This document shows, piece by piece, positions 43,080-55,308 of a stretch of DNA of 64,000 bases. Position 1 is the first letter of the stretch, and each line of letters starts with the position of its first letter. Source of the stretch: Adiantum capillus-veneris (taxonomy: Eukaryota > Streptophyta > Polypodiopsida > Polypodiales > Pteridaceae). The DNA is taken from contig CM043971.1 in assembly GCA_014529385.2 (NCBI GenBank), positions 90,161,840 to 90,225,839 on the forward strand, in the 5' to 3' direction. The notes under the pieces were generated by a model, which saw only the letters and a list, made by a program, of their open reading frames with translations, was not told the origin of the DNA and did no database searches. Both the position numbers and the translations under genes were made by a program.

Positions 43080-43812
43080 AATAGTATCTATAATAAACTT
43101 TTATTTTCAAAGGAATAAAATACCTATTGTACAGTTCCATTGAATCTGAATGCCAAGACACGATTGAATCTTTCTAAGATCCACCATATCAAATGCAGAA
43201 GGCAATAACGTTTTCACTTGCTCAAGAAATCCCAAATCATCGTAAACAAGGATGGTATCATCCACATAAAGAGCAAGAATCACAAAACTGCTATCTTGGC
43301 ATTTTATGTATAATTTGGAGTCTGAAGAGCAAGAGATGAATCCCTTAGAGGTGAGAAAAATATCAAATTTTGTACACTAGGCCCGCAAAGCTTGTTTGAG
43401 ACCATATAGTGCCTGATGGAGTTGAGCAATAAGGTCTTCTTTACTTGAAATAACAAACCCTTCTAGCTATTCCATATAAATTTCCTCTTCCAAATCACCA
43501 TTTAAAAAAGCAGTTTGCACATTCATTTGATGAGCTTCTAAGTCAATTTGAACAACAAATACCAATAAAACTTAAACACTTGTAATGCAAACAACTGGTG
43601 AAAAGGTCTCTTGATAATCAACACCAGCAACTTGGGAGTAGCCTTTTGCAACTAAACATCCGTTCAACTTGTCAAAAGATGCATCTGCTTTTACCTTTGT
43701 CTTATACACCCACTTGCACTTAATAGTTGTACGACCAGGAGGTAGTTCAGTTAGTATCCATGTACCTTTATAGATAATGGAAAACTCACAAATTTCCATA
43801 TGGGGGTGAGAT
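43080..43812 (-). pseudogene. Copia RT fused to the zinc-finger end
   Basis: 'TWILTELPPGRTTIKCKWVY' (about 43700-43760), 'LVAKGYSQVAGVDYQETFSP', 'LHQALYGLKQALRA' and the intact catalytic 'LYVDDTILV' (YVDD at 43257-43268). The frame 43572-43856 begins with 'SHPHMEICEFS', which belongs to the GAG-pre-integrase domain, so some 350 codons of integrase have been removed. Confidence 0.85.
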
Positions 43813-43816
43813 TTAA

Positions 43817-45082
43817 CACTAGAATGGTAACATGACACTTTTATGTCCTTGGACACTTTTGTGTCCTGTTAAGTGACCATTTTGCTTGAATTATTTGAAG
43901 AGTATGAAAATGAATTTCTAGGTGCTATATATCCACAAAGTTGCCTTATGAGCTGAAAAAAACTTAGCATTTTTTTTTTTAGTATCGATCTCACCATTAA
44001 CCTTACTCTTGCACAACATTTTTGAACCTAAACTATGTGAAAAAACGGGTCCTGTTTTTGGCCTTTTTTCAATTTTTGGCAACTATACCACTCTAAACTT
44101 CATGTTGTGAGGTTTAGATGGCTAGAGGTTAGGCCTTCATAGTTCTGAACATGTTTTGATGCTTGTAGGCAGAGCTAAGTGTTAAAATTGAAAGTTATGA
44201 CCAATTTATAAGAAATGCATAATCCTGTTTTTTGGCCAAAATTAGCACTTTTATGATTTTTTTGGTGGCTTTCTTGATATCCAAATTCAATTTTGATTGT
44301 GTAAGTGTAATAAATAACATAAAGCTAATCTTCCTTGAGTTTTTGGGGGACCTAATATGCTATATACATAGTATATGATGATGGCTGAGTTTTTTGATTT
44401 TTGCTGAAGAATACGATACATTTTAGAGTAGCAAGTATAACTTTCTCAATATTGCTAGTTTCTTAGGCCAATTGTGTGTATTTTGTAGGTAGTAACCATA
44501 TCTAATCATAGACTACAAACTTGGCTAGATATTGAGTAGTTTTTATGGGTTTCTAGAGGTCATAATGCTAAGCCCAATTTTTTCATGTTGGATCCTTTTG
44601 AATCCAAAGGCCCAAGGGAAACTAAGAAAACATGTACATAGTATCTATATTGAGTGTGACTATAGAAACTTTGATGATAGGTCCGCAGAATGGCAAAAAT
44701 GCAACTTTTTTGTACCTATTTTTTTGACCAAAAAAAAATTTAGTGAGGTAAAAGCAACCATATGTTTTGGTCACCAACCCATTGAAGTTAATGGGGCATT
44801 TTATCTCATGTCCTACAAAAATCCCCAGTGTTATTTATATGCAATCAACCGTAAGAAATTGCTGTTTTGGGCAAAATGCACTGGTCCATCAACTTTGGAG
44901 GCTTGTAGTGACCAAGGGATGAGAAAAATTACAAGTTTCTCATTTTTTCCATATGTAGTAGTTATTGAACTATAAGCTCATGAAAAGATTTTTCAAAATG
45001 AGTGGATCTACTATGGTTTTGGAATTTTTTCCCAAAACCCTGAAAGGACACTTTTATGTCCTGTTAGGTTACCATTCTAGTG
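43817..45082. mobile_element. TTAA-flanked DNA transposon, 15-bp perfect TIRs
   Basis: 1266 bp with ends CACTAGAATGGTAAC and its exact inverse (43817-43831, 45068-45082), flanked on both sides by TTAA (43813-43816, 45083-45086). Subterminal repeats: GGACACTTTTGTGTCC (43851-43866) and a close copy GGACACTTTTATGTCC near 45043-45058, each followed by CTGTTA(A/G)GT. A plus frame at 44532-44972 (147 codons) matches no transposase that I know. TTAA is the piggyBac target; a GAT 3-mer just outside TTAA allows an alternative reading. Removing the element with one TTAA restores the Copia frame. Confidence 0.75.
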
Positions 45083-45086
45083 TTAA

Positions 45087-45600
45087 GATCCATTCCATGA
45101 ACAAGATCACGACGCTGGAGATCAAGGAGTTTTGAGAAATCGGCATGAACAAAACAATGATGCCATACTTTGCAATCATGATTAGCTGGAACAGTGACAA
45201 CATTTGCTATAGCATCATTGAGAGAGTTCAAACAAATTACCATTTTGAGGAGCAGTGGCTATAGTCTGTCCATCTTTCTCAATTCAACATTTGGTATGAT
45301 CAAATCCAATAAAGAGACCAAGATCAACAAGTCTAGCAACGGAAAAAAATTACGTTAAAGATCTGGTACATGTTATACTCCTCGCAAAATTTGAGCGGAA
45401 GAAGATAAGGTACCAAGATATTAATCCCCAGTACGCTTTACTTGACAAGTCATATCATCAGCAAGATAAACAACACGTTGAACTTGTAGTGGATGATAGT
45501 TATGGAGCCACTTAGACGGATATGTTATATTTCTTGTAGCACCAAATTCGATAATAAAACGTGATCCATCACGTACATGAATTATTATGTATAGAGCAAC
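45087..45600 (-). pseudogene. Copia protease and pre-integrase region
   Basis: 'FIIEFGATRNIT' (about 45530-45565) is where the DSGA active site should be; the catalytic Asp-Ser are now Glu-Phe. 'WLHNYHPLQVQRVVYLADD' follows. Nearer the transposon, 'FSKLLDLQRRDLVHGMDL' (45085-45140) is the typical LxxL-LV-G end of the GAG-pre-integrase domain. Confidence 0.75.
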
Positions 45601-45689
45601 TCAACATAGGATGGAGCTTGTTTCTGTTATAATATTGTTTCAATGTGTTTAGTAGCATATACTCTTTTACAATATGTGTCAAATTGTTG

Positions 45690-46720
45690 CTTATAGCACA
45701 TATGAGTGGGATGATTAGATCCTGCACAATATTCACAAAACGAAGAAGAGTCTCTACATAAACGTGATTGTTTAGTGGTAATATAGTGTTCTTCATCATA
45801 TTGGTGTGCCCAAGAATCATCTTCAGTATGGACATTTCTGCTGCAATAAAAACATTGCTTATTAGAAAATTTGAGACGAGAGAAAATATTATCGCGATGG
45901 CCATCTCTACGGTTTCCTCGTTGAAATGGATGCCTTCAAGCATAAAAAGAACGTTCCATCTGTTGTGACATGGTCTCCTCTTGTGAAATCATAGCTCTAT
46001 CATGACCAACATTATGTCATTCTTGACATTGATAGTATTCAATTAAATACATGCAGGCTTGGTGAAAATCGAGACCATCTTTATTAGAACAATAGTAATA
46101 ATATTATCATAAGAAGACTCCTTCACTGTGTCAAGGCCCGGGATAATCAATTGTTTTTGTGGAACAAGATCATCAGTAGAGCAGCAAGTTGATTAATAAT
46201 AGATTTGAAAGACTCAATATGTCCTGTCATGGCAGTACCAACTTCATATTGTAACTTGTTAAGAAAACTTCTTAAATAAAGTATTTATATAACAGATTTC
46301 TTCTAAAAGTTTGCAATAAGGTACTTCCATACATCGTGGGAAGTAGGCACTTTATACACGTCAAGAAAAAGTAAATCAATAAGAGCAGAAAGAGTATACT
46401 AATGAGCTACTTTATTAGGTCATTGCCAATCTGTATATGCAACATGCCAATCTTGAAATATAGGTCCTTCAGTGTGATAAGAAGATTGTCATGATTCGTA
46501 TCAACAGACTGAGGTGGACATACACGATTTCAAAGCACAACATCAGAGAGTTCATCTCTTTCAAGAATTAACATCTTTGCTTTCCAGCCTATAAATCCTT
46601 GGCCTTGGAAAGGAGGAACAGAACACTGGCCACGAGGAAAGTCGTTCACGAGAATAGTCATAGCCATATCTAGTTGTGAGAAGACTATGTTGCCTGCATT
46701 TTTGACACCCCGTTTTTTGT
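45690..46720 (-). pseudogene. Copia Gag with two zinc knuckles
   Basis: 'GQGFIGWKAKMLILERDEL' (about 46555-46620) is the N-terminal Gag pattern. 'CFYCSRNVHTEDDS' (near 45840) lacks its last Cys; 'CEYCAGSNHPTHMC' (near 45720) is a complete CX2CX4HX4C knuckle. Several stops and shifts lie between. Confidence 0.75.
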
Positions 46721-47405
46721 AACTTTGTACAGACGGACATGATGCTCGATGTCAAAAGTGTGTGTGGATTTCTTTTTGTGAGCTTTTTTACTCGGTTTAG
46801 CAATGGCATGTACATGCAAGGAAAGTCACTAGTATAGCGCCAACTTTCGGGCTACTATAAGTACCCGTGAGTGAGTTTTTTGAAGGGAGACTTATATATA
46901 ATATAAACTCATGTAAAAAACTTAAAAACGCTCACCAAAACTCCAGAATATTTCTGGTTTGAGCTCGTTGTGCCTCCTTGATGGTTTTTGTTGCGGTTTT
47001 TGCCCCCGCCTTGCCTACTCTACGTGTACTCGTGTCGAGACAGCTCTCTGTTTGCGTCAATTTTTCATGTAGCGGTGTGTAGATTCAATTTTGGACATCT
47101 TCAGCTTTCTTGCTATTAATTTTTCAAGATTTCTCTCAAGATTTAAAGTGCCCCAATTGGAGTTGTGCTCTTCAGGTCAATGTACAACTCAATGTACCCT
47201 TGTGATCTACAACATTTACGCCAAATGTCATCAAATTTGAAGCATTTTTGGGCTTGCAAAGACCACATATAGGTCTAGGCAAAGTGATTGCTTGAAGTGA
47301 TCTTAACTTGCACAAAAAGTGGTTAAATTCAATTCTGAAAGTTTCTGTGAGTTGCTAATGTACTGAGGAACCTCTGGAGTGAAATTCACTTCGATCTGAC
47401 TAGTT

Positions 47406-48391
47406 CGACATCATACGTGTATGATGTCTAAAGGGCACTTTTAGGGACCAAAATTGAAATTTGAGCTTACTAGGGTGTTAAGCACAACAAAACAAGTTTA
47501 CAAACCAGGTTTGGGTCAATTATGAGCACATAGACATCATAGGCATATGATGTGGCAAGGCCAGATCTAACAGTCTAATTGCACTTTTGACTACATAGGG
47601 GGTTTGGGAGTGATGTGCAAATAACTCATTTTGTCACCTACTTTTGCATTTCAAGATATTTTTGCACATACAAGCAGGTAAGGGTGAAGAAGTAGTGATT
47701 TTGAGAAATTTTGACATCCAAAATTTATTGTGATGACATATTCTTATTGTATGCATCAAGGAGAACCTTGGGTAGAAATTTAAGTGAAATACGGGCAAAA
47801 AGACATCATACGTGTATGATGTTTTAGGGGCCAAATTTGGGTCAAATAAGATATTTGAGTATACCCTAGTGTCCGAGAGCATGAAAGAAGTCCCTAGCCA
47901 AAATTTCATTGCATTTGGAGCTCATTTGGCCTAAAACGTGCCAAAGGACAGAAACTGGGGAAGGTTCTACTTGTAATGACCATAAATTGCACAAAAAGTG
48001 TTCAAATTGAATTTTAAAAGCTGCTGAGAGTTGCTTGAGTGATGAGGAACCAGTGAGTCAAAACTCACTTCATTTTACCACAAAAGACATCATAAGTGTA
48101 TGATGTTTCAAGTGCCAAATTAGAGGTTAAAAGTTACATTTGAACGCACAGAAGAGTTTTCTTATCACAAAATAGGCCTAGAGACCAAGTTTCATTTAGT
48201 TTGGATTACTTTTGGCCTAGTAAACCTTCCCGAGAAGTTGCAGGCAAACAAAAAAAGGGAATGATAGACATGTCTGAAAGTGTCAGGATCATAAATTGAG
48301 ACTTGCAGTGGTTAGAAAACATCAAGGAGAGTCTTTAGTTAAAATTTTGGAGCAATTTTGAGTCAGTAGACATCATACGCGTATGAAGTCT
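47406..48391. repeat. Second palindrome array, five copies
   Basis: Copies at 47406-47429, 47532-47555, 47801-47824, 48085-48108 and 48368-48391, start-to-start distances 126, 269, 284 and 283. Consensus AGACATCATACG-(C/T)GTATGATGTCT. Relative to the other array, position 8 is A for C and position 17 is T for G, keeping the arms complementary. Confidence 0.92.
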
Positions 48392-48450
48392 CTAGGTACA
48401 GATTGACTGTTTTGGCCATAACTTGAGCTATCAATATCAGATTCAGAAAC

Positions 48451-50197
48451 AATTTTATCAAAACAAAGCTCTTGAGTAGCTCTATAGGATTCATTGCAAC
48501 TCATGAACAACAATCAAAGACCCTTTGGGTCATTTATTGTTGGTCAATGTCCGAAAAAATGTCATTTAAGGCCTCAAAATTCATCAGAAAGTTAGGGGTG
48601 TCTAAAATCGAAAGTAAGCCTTCAAAAAAGATCTCTACAACCTTCAATCAAGAAAACTGCACAAGAGCTTCAAAGACCATCATATTGTTTAGAATAGGAA
48701 GCCTCACCAGCAAATCCCAATAAGCAAATTGCTTATAACAACATATTGCACATAATAAATGTTTTCCATGCATTGACTGTGTATGCATAATAGGGCTACA
48801 TTACAAGGCTTGTATAGGCACAATTTTTGATTGCCCAAGCACAACACATCCCTTGGCGATACCTTGTTGTCAAGGAGGACTCCAAATAGGAGGGGGGGAG
48901 GCATTCTAGTTGCCGACCTAATATTATGATATTAGAGGGCAATGTTTTGTGAATTGCATTGAATTTTTGTGTTTGATTGTGACAATGTTTTGACAAAATG
49001 CAGAGTAATAGTGTTACAGGATAAGTACAAGGACAAAAACCATATATGAGTCCCTAGGGACATGTGTATAGTGTACATAGCGTTTAGACTTCTATTCAAA
49101 TGATTTTACTTTTTGTTGAGTTCATTTTTTGTTTTATTTAGTTATTTTTTGAGATTTTATTGACAAAAAATGAAAAAAAAAGAGAAAAACAGGGGGAAAA
49201 GTCCATAATCCAAATGACGAACAGACTCGAGAGATACCAAGCCGTACAAAGCGAAGAAGGTCCAAGAAAATGAAGACACTTTACAAAGTATGTTTCAAAA
49301 GCCATATGCATGCCAGAGGTAAGAAAATGACGATGATCAACCTTCGACAACAACATGAGGCCAAACATGACTAAGAATGGTCATAAAACTTCGGGATGGG
49401 CTACACGGACAAAGGAAGTTGGTGATGCGACTAAACAAAAGTACCCATCAAGTGTAAAATTGTCGTCAGACATTTCAGGCAAGTACAAGGCCATGTATAG
49501 GAAGTAGATCTTTCTACTGTAAATATTATATCTTGTATGTGACTTAATAAAGCCTAACAACGAAAAGGGACTAACAATTCTGAGAAGAAAAAAAGGAGAA
49601 AATGATAGCTTTGTCATATTTTGTGATAGATGGTTGCAGGGGCAACCAGAGATCAAGCCCAATTCTGGTCATCATCATTGTTTCTACATGTGATTGGCAG
49701 CCAAAAGGTGCTAGGGATTCCCATCAGACATTTTTGAGACCGACATACAAAAAGTACCAAGTATGAGTCAAAATCAAGCCAAACTTTGTCAGGAGGCTAC
49801 AAATAGAGAATACAAGGTAAGGGTTTTCTTTATTTTTTTTATAAAGGTCTAACCCCTAGCTAGTCAAAGATGCAATTTTCTCAAATCTGAAGCCATGATA
49901 GCCATCTACATACCTTGTACATCATGTTTATGAATTTTGGGACAAAATGGACAATGATAGCTCATCGACGGTCATCTATTTGGTATGATGTCGGATAAGG
50001 CCCTTTTGATGCAAGTTACTAACTTGGGGAATTAATTGGGGTTTGTTGGGATTTAATTAAGTCATGTATTAAGTAGAAGCAGTATAATGATTTACAAATC
50101 ACACAAAAGCTAACAGTGTTAAATGTAATTGTGATCACCTTGATGTAGGAACAAAGGAGTCACCCACAAAGAAGATCAGACACAAATTGTAGACAAA
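48451..50197 (+). other. 3' non-coding region of the Gypsy relative
   Basis: Shared with the 10-kb element from about 48640 onward; for example 48690-49080 aligns with 17700-18130 read on the opposite strand, including 'TGCATAATAGGGCTACATTACAAGGC' in two parts. Only short frames. No polymerase. Confidence 0.7.
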
Positions 50198-50459
<262 letters not shown>

Positions 50460-50610
50460 ACTCAGAGTTTGTCACCATTTATGATTTTCATGGATCATAG
50501 TTCTTGTTGTGGTTTGAAAAAGTACAAGCAATGGAGCACAAGAAAGCAAGGAGACAACAAAGACCACATCGACATTGACAACCAGGTCATGTCAGGGATG
50601 ACATGAATTT

Positions 50611-50622
50611 GAAGAGGGGGAG
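50611..50622 (+). other. Polypurine tract
   Basis: GAAGAGGGGGAG immediately before TGTTGACA, the LTR start. It corresponds to the tract at 16467-16482. Confidence 0.85.
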
Positions 50623-51569
50623 TGTTGACACATGGGTCAACAACAGGACATAACTCAACAAAGTCCTATTTTGCGAGAGTTATGAAATGCTGCAGATTAT
50701 GGTTGAAAACATCAATTGTAATAAGTAGCTAGTCTAGTTGCAGAAGCTGGGGTGCAATGGCACTTCTAGATTGTACATACAAAGCCATTGTACCCCATAA
50801 AACATCTCTCTATTTTAGGTTTAATCTATGAGAGCCTTAGTATATAAGGTACCTCGGTCATTTTGTAAAGTGAACTCTTATCATAATCAAGTTTTAAGCT
50901 ACCGTCAAGTGTGTGTGAGAGAGGAAGAGAGAGAGTGTGAGCTTCATCCTGAGGCTACTCCCTGCTCGTTCATCACATTGGAAATCCGACTCCACCATCA
51001 CGACATGCTCGATGAGAGATACACATCAACGCCAAGCATTCATCACTGAACAGAGCACATGCGCTAATGTATCTATGAGATATTTGCGGCCATAAGCATC
51101 AAAAAATGTCTATTTTTTGTGTACAAGTAGTCATCAGAATTGTGGTGGCGACATAAGCTACGGATAGGTACTCATAGACTTTAGTTGTGGGCACTTCAAA
51201 ATTTTGGCTTTGTCTTTTTACGCATTTTTTGCAGATGGGTATAGAGTGAGGGTTTTGAGCGTAGAGTCTTTGAGACAGTTGTATCCTAGTGAGGGGATGG
51301 TGTTCCTTAAGTTTGTATAATTTTGGTATGGTTTGGTGAGTTTCCTTCCATTTGTGTGTATGTGGGTTGAGTGGTGTAGTTGAGAGCAGTCAAATTCTAG
51401 ATTGTGGTTAAGTTAGCCTTCTAGAGTGTTGTATGCGTGGGATGGTCTTAGCTTGACAAGCTAAAGAGATTTTCTATGTGCCCCTATTGTGTCATCTGTG
51501 TACTTGATTGACATTTGTTGATCTAGGTTGTGTTGCACTTTATAGGTTTTGTGAATCGCTCCCACAACA
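50623..51569 (+). repeat. 3' LTR of the Gypsy relative
   Basis: 947 bp, TGTTGACACATGGG...CCACAACA, colinear with the LTRs at 15508 and 24600 but clearly more diverged. TATA box TATATAAGG at 50841-50849. A 'GACATAAGCTACG(C/G)ATAGGT' phrase related to the leader palindromes is present in all three LTRs (here about 51152-51171). Confidence 0.88.
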
Positions 51570-51620
51570 ATGCCCTAGTCTGCACTCCATCAATTGCAGC
51601 CTTTTGTTCTGAGGTAGTGC

Positions 51621-51865
51621 CCTGGAGAGGTCACCTAATAAACATGTAACCTATCACGTGAGTTCAACAAAGGGTATTTAAAGTTCTTAAAACTTACAGA
51701 AATATATATACATAAGGGCAATATTTTTTCAAATTTGAAAAAAACTTACAGATTTTAAAAGAAAAGTGTATATTATATTCTTAACAAAATTCACAGATAA
51801 GGGGTTTTACAAACATGTCTTGAATGCACGTGATATGGTAGTTTTACACATAGTGAACCCCCCAA
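51621..51865. mobile_element. Mutator-type MITE, copy 4
   Basis: 245 bp, nearly the same as 25672-25917, flanked by AGGTAGTGC (51612-51620) and GGGTAGTGT (51866-51874), 7 of 9 matching. Terminal inverted blocks as in copy 1. Confidence 0.8.
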
Positions 51866-52122
51866 GGGTAGTGTTGATAACAGACCATAAGCATTTTTTC
51901 ATAAGGTATTCCCTTAACTATTTTTGCCAGGTGTGAAACCCTTTCCCGTTGTACTTTTCTATTCCCTTTTCCCCCATTGTGCTATGAGGAAGGTCTTATC
52001 TTCGAGGTTCTCCAAGACAGTGTCTTATTCCTCTAATAGATGCACAAAAACTGCTTGGGAGATGAGAGAAAATTAGTTTGCAAATAATTGTGCTTGGCTC
52101 TGATTGTTTTTGTTACAAAAGG

Positions 52123-52125
<3 letters not shown>

Positions 52126-52199
<74 letters not shown>
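52126..52199. repeat. (GA)37 microsatellite
   Basis: Pure GA run; frames over it are artefacts. Confidence 0.97.
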
Positions 52200-52202
<3 letters not shown>

Positions 52203-53026
52203 TCTTTTGTGAAGCTCCTCTTTGCAACAAAGGAATAGTGCCCCGTTGAAGCTTGAGGTAATTTTGAGGCCTTTGTAAAGCCTAGGTAGCTTGATTTTCC
52301 TTTCTGAATGCTCGATGAAATTAAAAAAAAAAAGATCATTGAGTGGCTTGATGAAGCTTTGGAGAGCTTCTTGCCTTGAGCTTGGAAAAAGAGCTTGAAA
52401 ACCTTTGAATCCCTAAAAGGATTCCTTTGAGTTTGTTGCAGGCTGCAAGATGAGCCCCTTATATTGCTTGTGAGGCTTTGGAGACTTAGGGTCTGCTCGC
52501 AGGACAGGGGTCTTGGCTACAAAGTGTTTCTTGTGAGGCGGGTAGCAGCAGGCTGTGGGAAGGGGGCCCTCGTAGGGGCGGACCCAAAAAACACCCTTAA
52601 ATTGAATTGAGCGCATGGCACGGGATGGCAAAAGCAAGCAGTGAATGAGCGCACCGATCCGGATCAAAACTAGCTACAGAAGGCCACTAGGTAAGCACCG
52701 AATGACAAAGAAATGGCAATGTGGATCGACGAGGGTCTGATTGGACCCGACGATGCAATCAAAAGGGGTTATGAGTGCAGTTTGAAGTCCTCCCAATGGG
52801 CGTCCGATTTGGAGGGTCTCCTTATGTGTAGCCTCCTCAAGAATAGGGCCTTGTCCCACGTTCTCAGCCTTGTCCCAAAGGTCTCTAAGCATTGAATTCT
52901 CTAAAAGCGCATGCACACACACACATAAAAAACTTCTGAAGCACTGTTCCGCATAAAATCTAGAGAGTGAGAGTGTGAAAAATCAACTGAGCTCTAAATT
53001 GTGCAAATAAAGGGCGATTTGAGCAT
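52200..53026. other. No gene seen
   Basis: Short openings on both strands, none recognised. A TATATTGC-like box near 52457 (minus) and promoter-like composition suggest an old LTR, but no edges can be set. Confidence 0.35.
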
Positions 53027-53031
53027 GGATT

Positions 53032-53219
53032 TGTTGGGGTATAGGCGTCTGTGCCTTGCCCGGCCGCCCAGAGTCTCGGCGCCCACTGACTTGTATACCT
53101 TATACATAGCATAAGTGTATAGGGGGTTGCTCACTCTTTGAGTCTCCCCACCCACATCGTATGTGTGTCTCCTTCTCTCTCTCTCACTCTCCGTCTGTGG
53201 TGCTCCCCGATCCCCTTCA
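53032..53219 (+). repeat. 5' LTR of the Copia element
   Basis: Starts TGTTGGGGTATAGG and ends CCCCTTCA; a CT-rich stretch lies before the end. The interior differs strongly from the 3' LTR. Confidence 0.8.
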
Positions 53220-53221
53220 AT

Positions 53222-53233
53222 TGGTATCAGAGC
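53222..53233 (+). other. Primer-binding site, initiator-Met tRNA
   Basis: TGGTATCAGAGC two bases after the LTR end. Confidence 0.93.
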
Positions 53234-53667
53234 TTTGGCTTCGCGACACATGGAGTGCTACAAAGAAGTGAGCTTTCGGCTATGGTGAGCTCGCTTTCGG
53301 TGGAAGCTTGAGATCGGTGAGCAAACACCAGATCTGTGCTCATGGAAGCTTGAGGGGAATTCCCAAGCTTGAGGGAAGAGTGTATTGCAAGTTTGTATGG
53401 TTATTTGCAGCTATACTTGCACGAAGAATGCAGATTTTCATTTCCGCATGTCATTTTTCGAGCCCCAAAGACAGTGTTTTTGAGCTGTTTTTTGGCCTGT
53501 TTTTGAGTACACCAGAGCCATTTTACAAAGGAGACTCTGCCGAAATTTATGCAGAATCTGAAGCTTTCTTGGTTCATTTGACAGGTTGATATTGGTTCAG
53601 AGGTCAGTTTACAGGGGAAACTCTGGCGAATTTTTCCCAGGAAAGTAAACTACTGTGAAGCGTAGCT

Positions 53668-54350
53668 ATGGCTGGATCACAGGACACTGCTCTTTACAAT
53701 ATCAAGAAGCTGGATGGAACCAATTTCCCATTGTGGAAGCAGCAGATTTGGCACGTGTTGGTACAAAAGAAGCAGATAAAACCTATAAAGCTCAAGGGGA
53801 TAAAACCATAAGATATGGACGAAGATGAATGGAGCGAAATGGATCAATTGGCACTTTCTACCATCATGCTGACTTTGGAAGAAAGCGTTTACTTCAATGT
53901 AGTAGACGAGATGTCGGCTTATCAAGCATGGTTAAAGCTGAGTGATCTCTATGAGAAGCAGAGTGCAGCTTCACAGGTATACTGGCTTAAGAAGCTTGTT
54001 GACTTGAAGATGAAAGAAGGGACACCTATGTCCAATCATCTGAATGAATTCAACACAATCTATAGTCAGTTATCAGCTCAAGGTGTCAAGTTTGATGAAC
54101 CTGTTAGAGCTATGTTCCTGTTGATCACATTGCCGGAAAGTTGGGACACTTTTCGCACGGCTTTGAGTAATTCTGCACCTCCAGATGGTTTGAACATAGC
54201 AGGTGTAGAAGGAAGTCTGCTTACTGAAGAAACCAATAGAAAGACAATGGACTACCATTGTGGCAAGAAGGGTCACATGAAAAGAGACTGCAGAGAATGG
54301 AAAGCAGAAAAAGGCAAAGAGAAAGCTGAAGACCATGGTGAGAAGAACAA
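53668..54350 (+). pseudogene. Copia Gag
   Basis: Starts at ATG 53668 ('MAGSQDTALYNIKKLDGTNF'). A stop lies at 53809-53811, then the frame is open: 'LTLEESVYFNVVDEMSAYQA', 'LKKLVDLKMKEGTPMSNHLN', 'LPESWDTFRTALSN'. The zinc knuckle near 54253-54292 reads YHCGKKGHMKRDC, preceded by Asp where the first Cys should be, so it is probably broken. The leader (53234-53667) has no gene. Confidence 0.88.
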
Positions 54351-55308
54351 GTCCTCAGTGAAGATTCAAGAAATAAATGTGACAAACACTGTTGCAGAGG
54401 ATGACAGTCTAGTGTCAGGAGACATCTACTTCTTGAAGAATACAATGGACTCAGCTCTTCTTACAGCATCTGATGGAAATGCACTGAGTGACTGGATTAT
54501 AGACTCAGGGGCATCACTTCATGTGTCTCCAAACAAGGAGTGGTTTACCTCTTATGTGACCACTAAAGATCATGTTCGGCTAGGCAATGGGCAGACATGT
54601 GAGATCTTAGGTGTTGGAGATGTTCAATTGAAGTTTCAGAATGGCTCTTCTTTCACGCTGAAGAATGTGAGACATGTTCCCGCAATTACAAAGAGCTTGA
54701 TCAGCACAGGTTTACTTGATGATGCTGGCTACGTCACCACTTTTGGACAGAACATGTGGAAGATATCCAAGGGTTCTATGACAGTAGCACATGGAGTAAA
54801 GTCTGGAGGACTTTACATGATTTATGTATCAAATGTCTCTAAAAATGTAATCAATGTAACCGAGCAGCCGAACGTTTCTTTGTGGCATAGCCGGTTAGGA
54901 CATATGTCCAAGAAGGGAATGGAAATCTTGTCTCGTTCTGGTTATTTGCCTGGATTTTCATTTAATGATTTTGAATTCTGTGAACATTGTCTGTATGGTA
55001 AGCAAACACAGCAGCCACATAAGCATAGAAGCAGTAGAAGAGATACACAGTTGGCACTTGTTCATAGTGATTTGTGTGGACCTATGCCTAACCTATCTCT
55101 AGGGGGAGCTTCTTACTTTATGACATTTATAGATGATTACTCGAGGAAAGTATGGGTTTACTTTCTCAAGCACAAGGATGAAGTGTTTAGTGTTTTCAAA
55201 ACATTTGTGACACTTGTGGAGAACCAGAGTGGCAAGAAGCTTAAATGCTTACGCACTGACAATGGTCGAGAGTATGTTTCAAAGGCCTTTCAGGACTTTT
55301 GTGAGTGA
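54351..55308 (+). pseudogene. Copia protease and integrase N-terminal half
   Basis: Protease active site 'WIIDSGASLHVS' (about 54494-54530). GAG-pre-integrase finger: 'LWHSRLGHMSKKGMEIL' and 'CEHCLYGKQ'. Integrase core: 'LVHSDLCGPMPNLSLGG' (first Asp, about 55066) and 'LRTDNGREYVSKAF' (second Asp, about 55258). The frame is open from 53812 to a TGA at 55306-55308. Confidence 0.92.

Larger units (their letters stand above)
41909..46830 (-). mobile_element. Degenerate Ty1/Copia element, integrase deleted
   Basis: Minus-strand order: Gag (46000-46720), two zinc knuckles (45690-45880), protease (45440-45580), GAG-pre-integrase finger (43780-43812 plus 45087-45250), reverse transcriptase (43080-43770), RNase H (42299-42570) and 3' LTR. 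The integrase core is absent: the finger's 'EICEFS' passes directly into RT 'TWILTELPPG'. A 1266-bp transposon splits the finger. No 5' LTR is recognised. It landed in a LINE endonuclease. Confidence 0.8.

Noticed and set aside
44532-44975. Transposase of the TTAA element
   Set aside because: 147 codons only, no DDD/DDE spacing and no known domain; more likely a chance or remnant frame.
43817-45082. CACTA-superfamily transposon, because the ends begin CACTA
   Set aside because: The 3-bp duplication reading does not restore the Copia frame, whereas TTAA does; the ends also lack CACTA subterminal repeats. Not fully excluded.
46826-46850. Primer site (AGCGCCAAC) marking the start of the plus-strand Gypsy relative
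   Set aside because: The orientation is wrong for a plus-strand element and the match to tRNA-Asp stops after a few bases.
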